From positions 1 to 11,772 of the forward strand of contig JALSHQ010000347.1 in NCBI GenBank assembly GCA_026982145.1: DNA of 11,772 nt, in the 5' to 3' direction. The notes beneath the pieces were generated by a model. That model was not told where the DNA came from. It saw only the letters and a list, made by a program, of their open reading frames with translations, and did no database searches. Both the position numbers and the translations under genes were made by a program. Numbering within the stretch: the first letter of the stretch is position 1; every line of letters begins with the position of its first letter. Source of the DNA: Gammaproteobacteria bacterium. GTDB taxonomy: Bacteria > Pseudomonadota > Gammaproteobacteria > SZUA-140. Below, piece after piece: positions 6,347 to 11,772 of this stretch.

Positions 6347-7762
6347 ATGGCTCCCACTCGCCTTGGTTCGAGGCAGGCTAAGGTTGCTGAGCAGGGCGCA
6401 CTTTCGTCGAAAGCGCGCGCTCAACTGCTGGTCGATCTTGAGCGAATTCGCGAGCTCGTTGCTGAATGCCTCGTTTCCTCTAGCGATTGTAAAGAAGCGC
6501 TGATCTGTCAACAAATCAGAAAGGTGAGCCTGCCGCTGTGCCAGCTCTCTCTGGCGCGTGCTGTTGAGCTGTTGAACTCTAATATAGAGTGTGATGGTCA
6601 TCTGGTCGCAAGCGGATCGATGCCACGCTTGAACGCCTATGCCGAGGTGATTGACGAGGTGATCGGCTATATCGAGCGCATTCGCGGTGGCGATAATAGT
6701 GGTGGTAATCTCCTCGAAAACATTGAAGAGAAAATGGCTAAGGTGGGCGTTGTGCCGACCTTTTATGCCAAATCATGTTTAGAGAATTGCCCCGCAGGCG
6801 TGATGGCGGAGTTCCTTGAGGGGGTTAGCCGTTCGCTGCGGGAGCTGCGGTCGGTGCTGATGCAGTGGCGAGAGGTGCCAGAGCACAAACCCTTGGCGAC
6901 AGAATTCCTACGTTGTTTGCATGCACTGAAGGGCGGGGTATTGGTTTACGGTGCTGCGGCACTGGTGGATATTCTGCAGCGCCTTGAATCATGTGTGGCT
7001 GCCTTTTTAAAGGGTGAGCTGAAAGCGTGTGAGAAACTGTTTGAGATGATGGAGCGTTATCTTTCTCGTCTGGGCGTGGCGGCCGACCTGCTCGGCAATC
7101 AGCAGGCGAGTCAGCGACTACCAGCGCTGGGCAGTGGGGGTGAGCAGGTGCTGCCGTTGCCGCAGATTGATGGGTTACGAGGTGGTGATTTAGCTGAGCC
7201 GCACGAGCCGCCGCAGCCCTTTACTCAAAAATTGCCTCGTTTACGTTACTTGGTCGAGCGTGCCAGTGCCATGCTGGGCAAGCCGGTGCGCTTAGTGGTG
7301 AAGGGTGAAGAGGTGAAGTTGCCTGCTGAAATAGTCGGCAAGCTTGTTGCACCTCTGGAGTTGCTGTTGTGGAATGCGATTGATCATGGGATTGAGTCTA
7401 AAGAGGCTCGGGCTGCAGCAGGCAAGCCACCTGTGGGGGTGATCACGCTTGCGCTGGAGGTGGCACGTCAACAGGTGAAGGTAACGGTGGCCGATGATGG
7501 TGCAGGGGTTGATGAAGCCGCAGTGCGCCAAAAAGCGCTCAGCTTGGGGTGCGCCGCTTCGCTGCAAGAGGCGCAGGAAATGGCACTTTCTGAGCTGCTC
7601 TTTTACCCCGGGCTGAGTACTTTCTCTGTGGTTTCGCCCATGTCGGGCCGAGGAATGGGGCTGGATGTGGTGAATACGGCGGTGAGTCGTCTTGGCGGCG
7701 ATGTGGCGGTGGAAAACTCACCTGGGCAAGGTGCGAGTTTTACGCTCACCATTCCATTTTAA
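6347..7762 (+). CDS. Reduced ChpA/PilL-type CheA-like histidine kinase, lacking CheW and REC domains
   Basis: This is a 471-residue soluble protein. An N-terminal helical half (about 20-250) includes one Hpt-like motif, CLHALKGG, with the likely phospho-accepting His at residue 192, as in CheA/ChpA Hpt modules. A short linker and a fragment of the P3-like helix (PRLRYLVERASAMLGKPVRLVV, about 297-318) follow. Then comes a complete HATPase domain: N box NAIDHGIES (343-351), G1 box DDGAGVD (383-389) and G2 box SGRGMGLD (433-440), ending GQGASFTLTIPF at the stop. That end is where CheA proteins normally continue into CheW-like P5 and, in ChpA, a REC domain; both are absent. ATP binding looks intact. 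ATG 6347 is chosen over the TTG one codon upstream because GGGG (6337-6340) is 6 nt away. No receptor, CheW or CheY gene adjoins it. It may be a relic of a pil-chp cluster or a FimL-like scaffold. Confidence 0.85.
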   Translation: MAPTRLGSRQAKVAEQGALSSKARAQLLVDLERIRELVAECLVSSSDCKEALICQQIRKVSLPLCQLSLARAVELLNSNIECDGHLVASGSMPRLNAYAEVIDEVIGYIERIRGGDNSGGNLLENIEEKMAKVGVVPTFYAKSCLENCPAGVMAEFLEGVSRSLRELRSVLMQWREVPEHKPLATEFLRCLHALKGGVLVYGAAALVDILQRLESCVAAFLKGELKACEKLFEMMERYLSRLGVAADLLGNQQASQRLPALGSGGEQVLPLPQIDGLRGGDLAEPHEPPQPFTQKLPRLRYLVERASAMLGKPVRLVVKGEEVKLPAEIVGKLVAPLELLLWNAIDHGIESKEARAAAGKPPVGVITLALEVARQQVKVTVADDGAGVDEAAVRQKALSLGCAASLQEAQEMALSELLFYPGLSTFSVVSPMSGRGMGLDVVNTAVSRLGGDVAVENSPGQGASFTLTIPF

Positions 7763-7772
7763 TCGCCTAGCA

Positions 7773-8501
7773 TCACCCTAAATCCCCCCAATGAGTCTGT
7801 ATCGCTGCAAGCGTGGCAACGCCTGCAGTCTCTGTGCGTAAAATACGCGGCCCAAATTGAACGGCCTGAAACCCATGTTGTATCGCGCTTTCAATCTCAC
7901 GGCGACTGAGCCCACCCTCCGGCCCAATCAGCAGTGACACCTCGCCTGCAGGTGCGGCTAACTGGCGCATTGAGTGCGCAGCGCGGTGGTGTAGCACCCA
8001 TCGCGCTGCGGTGCTATCTGGTTGGCTAAGCCAGTGGGTTAATGAGGTGAGCGGTAGAATTTCTGGGAGACGATTACGACCACACTGTTCACACGCGCTG
8101 ATGATAACGCCCTGCCAGTGCTGCAGCCGTTTCTCTGCCCGTTTTGCATCGAGCTTAACGCCGCAGCGCTCAGTGATGAGCGGAATGATGCGAGTAACAC
8201 CGAGTTCGACCGATTTTTGCAGCGTGTAGTCCATCCGTTCGCCGCGTGAAACCCCTTGCGCTAACGTGATATTTAACGGGGATTCGCACTCTCGTGGATT
8301 GAACTCACCCACCAAGGCGCACACCATTTGTCGTTCGATGGTGGTGAGTGTTGCACTGTATTCACCCCCTTGGCCATTGAAGAGCGTCAGTTCATCGCCC
8401 GCTTTGAGGCGTAACACCCGCCCAATATGGTTGGCTGCGCTGCCTGTGATCGAAATTTCTGAATGGGGGGCGAGTGATGCCGTGGTATAGATGCGGGGCA
8501 T
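7773..8501 (-). CDS. rsmE: 16S rRNA m3U1498 methyltransferase RsmE
   Basis: RsmE is a SPOUT-family, SAM-dependent enzyme that N3-methylates U1498 of 16S rRNA in the 30S subunit. The 242-residue length is normal. The N-terminal PUA-like part has HIGRVLRLKAGDEL (25-38) and FNGQGGEY. The catalytic part has LAQGVSRGERMDYTLQKSVELG (80-101), the ACEQCGRN segment (136-143), the knot loop LLIGPEGGLSRREI (190-203) and the signature LRTETAG (221-227). The ATG at 8501 gives the canonical MPRIY start. It ends only 10 bp from the convergent kinase gene, leaving no room for a separate terminator. In E. coli rsmE is followed directly by gshB; here the kinase gene separates them. Confidence 0.97.
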   Translation of the reverse strand: MPRIYTTASLAPHSEISITGSAANHIGRVLRLKAGDELTLFNGQGGEYSATLTTIERQMVCALVGEFNPRECESPLNITLAQGVSRGERMDYTLQKSVELGVTRIIPLITERCGVKLDAKRAEKRLQHWQGVIISACEQCGRNRLPEILPLTSLTHWLSQPDSTAARWVLHHRAAHSMRQLAAPAGEVSLLIGPEGGLSRREIESAIQHGFQAVQFGPRILRTETAGVATLAAIQTHWGDLG

Positions 8502-8521
8502 GTGTCAGCAATGAGTATCTG

Positions 8522-8527
8522 TATAAT
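8522..8527 (+). promoter_or_regulatory. Candidate -10 box for the peroxiredoxin transcript
   Basis: A perfect TATAAT lies 204 bp upstream of the peroxiredoxin start on the same strand. No good -35 hexamer lies 16-18 bp upstream (about 8498-8505 reads catgtg), and the TG directly abuts the box, so it is not a standard extended -10. If used, transcription would start near 8534 and give a leader of about 195 nt holding the hairpins at 8549-8568 and 8610-8649. No other -10/-35 pair nearer the gene was convincing. Confidence 0.3.
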
Positions 8528-8548
8528 GGCGGAATGAGCAACAGTGTA

Positions 8549-8649
8549 CCACTTCGTTGGAGAGGTGGGCCTGAGTGAGTGGGCGGCGCTTGATTGTCCT
8601 TATGAAATCGGGGTTGTAGTGAGCCGTAAAATCGCTAAACTCTAGCCCC
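8549..8649 (+). promoter_or_regulatory. Structured leader upstream of peroxiredoxin (two hairpins)
   Basis: Hairpin 1 (8549-8568) pairs CCACTTC with GAGGTGG, 7 bp with one T-G wobble, around a 6-nt loop. Hairpin 2 (8610-8649) pairs GGGGTTG with TAGCCCC (7 bp, two wobbles). A 5-nt bulge on the 3' side leads into TAGTGA paired with TCGCTA (6 bp, one wobble) and a 9-nt loop. No U-run follows either, so they are not terminators. The perfect GGCATGCC palindrome at 8666-8673 lies further downstream. The function could be mRNA stability or leader control, or chance folding. No known riboswitch was recognised. Confidence 0.3.
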
Positions 8650-8730
8650 AATGATGAGCTGTTTGGGCATGCCTGTCCGGTAGCATTGTTTCAGCCGAGT
8701 TTAATAAGTTCTGTTTAAGGAGATCGAAAA

Positions 8731-9330
8731 ATGAGTGTATTGGTAGCTAAAGAAGCCCCAGATTTTACCGCCACAGCGGCGATGCCAGATGGCAGCTTTA
8801 ATGAAGCGTTCAAACTTTCTGATGCACGTGGCAAGTATGTTGTACTGTTCTTTTATCCGCTCGATTTTACCTTTGTCTGCCCCTCTGAGCTGATTGCATT
8901 TGATCATAGAATCGCAGAGTTCGAGAAACGTAATGTGCAGGTGATCGGCTGTTCTGTGGATTCACACGTGACCCATCACGCATGGAAAAACACCCCCATC
9001 GATAAAGGTGGGATTGGCCAAGTGAAATACCCGCTAGTGGCTGACCTGACCAAAAGTATCGCACGTGACTACGATGTTCTGATTGATGAAGCGATCGCAC
9101 TGCGTGGCTCATTCCTGATCGATAAAGAGGGTATGGTGCGTCACCAAGTGGTGAATGATCTACCGCTGGGTCGCGACATCGATGAGATGCTGCGTGTGAT
9201 TGATGCGCTGCAGTTTACTGAAGCGCATGGTGAAGTTTGCCCGGCAGGTTGGAAGGAAGGCGATAAAGGGATGACGCCGACGACGGAAGGGGTGGCTTCG
9301 TACCTGGCCAGTGAGGCAGATAAGCTGTAA
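8731..9330 (+). CDS. Typical 2-Cys peroxiredoxin (AhpC/Prx1 family)
   Basis: This is a cytoplasmic thiol peroxidase that reduces hydrogen peroxide, organic hydroperoxides and possibly peroxynitrite. The 199-residue protein carries the peroxidatic Cys50 in FYPLDFTFVCP (41-51) and the resolving Cys170 in GEVCPAGW (167-174), which together define the typical 2-Cys class acting as a head-to-tail dimer or decamer. A third Cys, C74, sits in VIGCSVDSH. The overinactivation-sensitivity motif GGLG appears as GGIG (93-96), while the C-terminal YF motif appears as YL (191-192). The ATG at 8731 follows a strong AAGGAG at 8717-8722 with 8-nt spacing. It is a single-gene unit with its own terminator. No ahpF follows, so the reductant is probably thioredoxin. 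No OxyR-like site was recognised. Confidence 0.96.
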   Translation: MSVLVAKEAPDFTATAAMPDGSFNEAFKLSDARGKYVVLFFYPLDFTFVCPSELIAFDHRIAEFEKRNVQVIGCSVDSHVTHHAWKNTPIDKGGIGQVKYPLVADLTKSIARDYDVLIDEAIALRGSFLIDKEGMVRHQVVNDLPLGRDIDEMLRVIDALQFTEAHGEVCPAGWKEGDKGMTPTTEGVASYLASEADKL

Positions 9331-9354
9331 CGGCTTTGGTCATCGAGTGTTGAG

Positions 9355-9380
9355 AAGGCAGCCTGCGGGTTGCCTTTTTT
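9355..9380 (+). terminator. Intrinsic terminator of the peroxiredoxin gene
   Basis: AAGGCAGCC pairs with GGTTGCCTT (9 bp, one G-T wobble) around a TGCG tetraloop and runs straight into a T6 tract, 24 bp after the stop codon. Read on the minus strand the stem is followed by ctcaac rather than a T-run. It should therefore end the plus-strand transcript well and the convergent one poorly. Confidence 0.88.
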
Positions 9381-9387
9381 GTATGGC

Positions 9388-10704
9388 CTAACCCACCTTT
9401 TCAACCTCTTTTTTTTCGCTGGGCAGTGCGCTTGCTGCCGATAGATCAATATCTTCGAGTATCGCGTCGATATCGTCGGCTCCGATGTCGGGCGTTTCCT
9501 CTGTTTTGGGTGCTGTGGGTTCATCAGCCGTGGTTGCAGCCAGTAGGGCATCAATATCATCAGTATCGATATCTTTATCGGTGGCTGTTTTTTCAGCGCC
9601 GGGTGTTTCAACAGCGGGCTTATCATCACTGCTAGCAGCGAGTAGCGCGTCGATATCGTCTGGATTAAAGTCATCGTCGCTTGCCTTCTCAGGTGTATCT
9701 ATAGCTGCTTTTGCTTCATTGTTGGTGCTGGCAGTCAGCAGGGCATCGATATCGTCGGCGGCAAGCTCATCTGTTTTACTCTTGGTTGTTGTGGCTGTGT
9801 CGAGCCCTAGGTCAATGTCTAGCTCAGTGAGCTCCTCTGTGTTGTCAACTTCACTTTCGGTGGTGGCGCTACCTGCTTCAGTCGCCCCAACTTCATCGAT
9901 GTTCAGGAAGGGGTTGTTCTCGTCTACCTCAGTGGTATTTTTTACTGCTTGGCTGTCGGCAGTCTCTTTGGAAGTTGGAGTTTTTGTGGCTATTTCAGGG
10001 GTTACGACTTCGTCACTTGAAGACTTAGCCTCATCTGGTGTTATGGTGCTGCCAGTGTCAACGGCAGGTGTTTCAGTTGCAGCGTCTTCGCCGGGTGCAT
10101 TGGCACTCTCTTCCGCTTGAGTTGGAGCGTTGAGTCGTTGTGCTATTTTCTCCTCGGCAGCGGCACGCCCACCACTAAATGCGGAGATAAATTCGGCGAC
10201 TGTTTCTCGCATCTCCTTTTTTGAATCCGCCAGCTCTTGCTCGATGCGTTCATTTACTTTCAAGGCGGTAGCGAGTTCACTTTGTAATTTAGTGAGCGCT
10301 TCGCTGGTGCTATTATCGCTGGACGTAGTGTTGATAGCCGCAGACTTAAAGTAGGTGTTTGAGAGCGCGGATATTTTTTGATCCAGCCCCGCAAGTGCAG
10401 TAGCATCTCGTTTGGCGTAGGTGTTCATTGTCGCAATATAAAATTCAATTTCCTTTTGAAAGATCTCTTGAGCAGTGGTATTGAGTGCCTCCCCTTCAAG
10501 ATTGCTGCTCTCTTTTAGTTTTATTGCGATGCTGTTTAAGCGCTCTTCTTTACTGCTTTGTAGTTTTTCTGTGAGCTGTGCCAGCGCCTTTTTATCGTGG
10601 CGCTGAGCGCGTAACTTGAGAAAAATGAGCGTGCCACATACCATCAGTAAAAGAAGAATGATTTCGGCGAGTATGATCGATAGTGATGCGTATAAGCTAT
10701 TCAT
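9388..10704 (-). CDS. Membrane-anchored acidic protein with four DDIDALL-type repeats (unrecognised family)
   Basis: I do not recognise a named family for this 438-residue protein. One membrane helix spans about residues 7-30 and is followed by KLRAQRHDKK, so by the positive-inside rule the rest lies in the cytoplasm. Residues about 34-60 and 135-175 are charged and helical, probably coiled coil. Residues about 195-430 are low-complexity, acidic and rich in Ser, Thr, Ala and Pro. Within this tail DDIDALL occurs at 317-323, 349-355 and 382-388, and DDIDAIL at 410-416, spaced 32, 33 and 28 residues. The motif resembles the CheY-binding peptides of FliM and CheZ, so docking of response-regulator-like partners is a hypothesis. 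Upstream in-frame codons to 10827 exist, but ATG 10704 directly precedes the membrane helix and overlaps the preceding stop by 8 bp, which suggests coupled translation. Confidence 0.8.
   Translation of the reverse strand: MNSLYASLSIILAEIILLLLMVCGTLIFLKLRAQRHDKKALAQLTEKLQSSKEERLNSIAIKLKESSNLEGEALNTTAQEIFQKEIEFYIATMNTYAKRDATALAGLDQKISALSNTYFKSAAINTTSSDNSTSEALTKLQSELATALKVNERIEQELADSKKEMRETVAEFISAFSGGRAAAEEKIAQRLNAPTQAEESANAPGEDAATETPAVDTGSTITPDEAKSSSDEVVTPEIATKTPTSKETADSQAVKNTTEVDENNPFLNIDEVGATEAGSATTESEVDNTEELTELDIDLGLDTATTTKSKTDELAADDIDALLTASTNNEAKAAIDTPEKASDDDFNPDDIDALLAASSDDKPAVETPGAEKTATDKDIDTDDIDALLAATTADEPTAPKTEETPDIGADDIDAILEDIDLSAASALPSEKKEVEKVG
9457..9756 (-). repeat. Fourfold protein-level repeat DDIDA(L/I)L
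   Basis: The repeat units are encoded at 9736-9756, 9640-9660, 9541-9561 and 9457-9477 (minus strand). Peptide identity is 7/7 for three units and 6/7 for the last. DNA identity is lower: GATATCGA or GATATTGA cores with varied third bases. The peptide rather than the DNA therefore seems to be under selection. Linkers between units are unrelated acidic Ser/Thr/Ala/Pro sequence. Confidence 0.85.
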
Positions 10705-11772
10705 GAGCGAGAGATTCCCACGGTGTTTTCTGATTCGGCTTTGGCCGGTTTTTCCATTTTCGATACCCAAAAAAGCCTCCGCCGATAAGTAGGAGGTTGA
10801 ACATGACGACAGGGATGGCGGCTGCAATCCAATTCACTGGGGTGTCATCGGAGGGTTCTTTTTCTGGCTGAGTCTCTGTTGGCTCTGTTGGTTTTATTGC
10901 ATCTACTGGCTCGGTGACTTTTGGTGGTGCTGGTTCGCCGGTTTGTTCTGTCGGTACCCCAAATGAGATTGGGCCGACGCTACTTTCTACCAGCTGACCG
11001 TTAGGCCGCACACCTTCAATAGCGAGGGTGATGCTATATTGTTTATCGGATGAAAAATCACCCAGCGGCAGTTTCCACTCGTTATGGCTGCTGCGTTGAA
11101 TCTCGAGTCGTTGAATTTCACCATTACGGTCAAAGATGGTGGCATTAATTCTAATCGAATCTAGGTTAATCATATCGGCATGTGGAATTATAAATAGCGT
11201 TTCTATCGCTGCATCAAGCATTTTTTCAGGTTTTATTGTTGCAATGACTGGTGAGCTATAAACGTTAACGAAATGCCTTTTTTCACGATGAAAGGTGACG
11301 CCATCAACCCGCGCCAGAAACTCATGTCTCCCTTCAGTTAATGCATGGCTGAGGTTCAAACTATAGGTGCCATCCCCAGCTTTAGCATCTGGGCTGTTGC
11401 CATCATCATGCAGATCGTGGAGGGTCTCTTTACCGTGAGTGGTCTGCTGCAGCGTGACATCGATAAAACGGTGAAAGGCGGGTTTGCGAATGATTTTCCC
11501 ATCATTGGTTAATGAGACGAAATAGGCGAGGTCATCACCAAGGTAGAGATTGTTGGGCAGTGATGTGTTCACCATCTTAAGGTCGGTCACAACCATCACG
11601 CGATTGTCAGGGTCGGTGTCGGCTTCTATTTTCCAAGTGCCGCTCGCTGGCTCGGTGACGGTGACCAAATCATAGCGGGCATCATGATGCCAATTCACAT
11701 TTTTGGGCGAGTGTTTGCGTCCAAATAGATCGCCGTTGGGTGGGGTGATGGTGGCAGGTTGTGCATCACGCC
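10697..11772 (-). CDS. TIGR03503-like membrane protein with extracytoplasmic domain and C-terminal helix (5' end cut by window)
   Basis: The frame stays open to the window edge. The GTG at 11698 is only an internal valine, because family-like sequence continues upstream (PATITPPNGDLFGRKHSP). The visible part holds WHHDARYDLVTVTEPASGTW and NRVMVVTDLKM, a beta-sandwich-like segment, and the acidic loop LHDDGNSPDAKAGDGTYS. This loop is seen in 'choice-of-anchor X' type domains and could bind calcium. A second beta-rich region and a Pro/Glu/Thr-rich linker (PPKVTEPVDAIKPTEPTETQ) follow. One membrane helix (NWIAAAIPVVMFNLLLIGGGFFGY) and a short basic cytoplasmic tail come last. The resemblance to TIGR03503, a gammaproteobacterial family, is from memory and moderate. 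A von Willebrand-type domain may lie in the missing part. Its stop overlaps the next gene by 8 bp (ATGAATAG), so the pair probably works together across the inner membrane. Confidence 0.7.
   Translation of the reverse strand, partial: RDAQPATITPPNGDLFGRKHSPKNVNWHHDARYDLVTVTEPASGTWKIEADTDPDNRVMVVTDLKMVNTSLPNNLYLGDDLAYFVSLTNDGKIIRKPAFHRFIDVTLQQTTHGKETLHDLHDDGNSPDAKAGDGTYSLNLSHALTEGRHEFLARVDGVTFHREKRHFVNVYSSPVIATIKPEKMLDAAIETLFIIPHADMINLDSIRINATIFDRNGEIQRLEIQRSSHNEWKLPLGDFSSDKQYSITLAIEGVRPNGQLVESSVGPISFGVPTEQTGEPAPPKVTEPVDAIKPTEPTETQPEKEPSDDTPVNWIAAAIPVVMFNLLLIGGGFFGYRKWKNRPKPNQKTPWESLAHE

Noticed and set aside
7763..7772. Frameshift or lost 3' end of the kinase gene
   Set aside because: The 10-bp gap leads directly into the convergent rsmE stop, and no CheW- or REC-like frame is visible downstream, so the truncation is not a simple point frameshift in this window.
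9457..9756. CRISPR array or DNA tandem repeat at the GATATCGA-containing units
   Set aside because: The units are in frame, encode the same peptide, vary at third codon positions and have unequal linkers, so this is a protein repeat.
9485..10120. 211-codon plus-strand open frame, rich in Ser, Val and Ala
   Set aside because: It is the antisense shadow of the acidic low-complexity tail of the minus-strand gene; its composition mirrors that tail and it has no ribosome site or family resemblance.
9388..10704. FimV/HubP identity for the acidic repeat protein
   Set aside because: There is no LysM domain, no periplasmic part and no C-terminal TPR; only the acidic repeat character is shared.

Overview
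The window comes from a bacterial chromosome, most likely a gammaproteobacterium of moderate GC content. It is not a plasmid, phage or island. The evidence is gammaproteobacterial versions of RsfS, RlmH, RsmE and GshB, a TonB3-like energy transducer, a ChpA/PilL-type histidine kinase, and a membrane protein resembling the gammaproteobacterial TIGR03503 family. The two-step glutathione pathway, with the GshA type typical of many chemolithotrophic proteobacteria, and a flavin-transfer gene set would suit a redox-active, possibly sulfur-oxidising lineage. That last point is inference.

Layout. (1) 1-795, plus strand: the end of rsfS (cut by the window edge) and complete rlmH, both ribosome-linked. 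(2) 841-5958, minus strand: a tight six-gene run read gshA > gshB > apbE > NusG-domain-II protein > Gx-family membrane protein > tonB. Gaps are 2-9 bp or 4-bp GTGA overlaps. (3) 5959-6346: a 388-bp divergent intergenic region with two small inverted repeats whose centres are 21 bp apart. (4) 6347-7762, plus: a reduced ChpA/CheA-like kinase with an Hpt motif and a HATPase domain but no CheW or REC domain. (5) 7773-8501, minus: rsmE. (6) 8502-9380, plus: a typical 2-Cys peroxiredoxin with a hairpin-rich leader and a good intrinsic terminator. (7) 9388-11772, minus: an overlapping gene pair. One is a large extracytoplasmic protein with one C-terminal membrane helix (cut by the window edge). The other is a membrane-anchored acidic protein with four DDIDALL/DDIDAIL repeats.

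How it fits together. gshA and gshB make glutathione, and the peroxiredoxin removes peroxides. apbE, the NusG-II gene and Gx look like a membrane flavinylation/electron-transfer accessory set inserted between gshB and tonB. gshB, tonB and a ChpA-like gene also lie together in the Pseudomonas aeruginosa pilG-chpA region, and gshB neighbours rsmE in E. coli. The window therefore looks like a rearranged version of that ancestral neighbourhood, with the chemosensory cluster eroded to one partial kinase. The most novel-looking part is the last gene pair: its repeat resembles the CheY-docking peptides of FliM and CheZ and is predicted to lie in the cytoplasm.

No tRNA, rRNA, CRISPR array, insertion sequence or prophage gene was seen.
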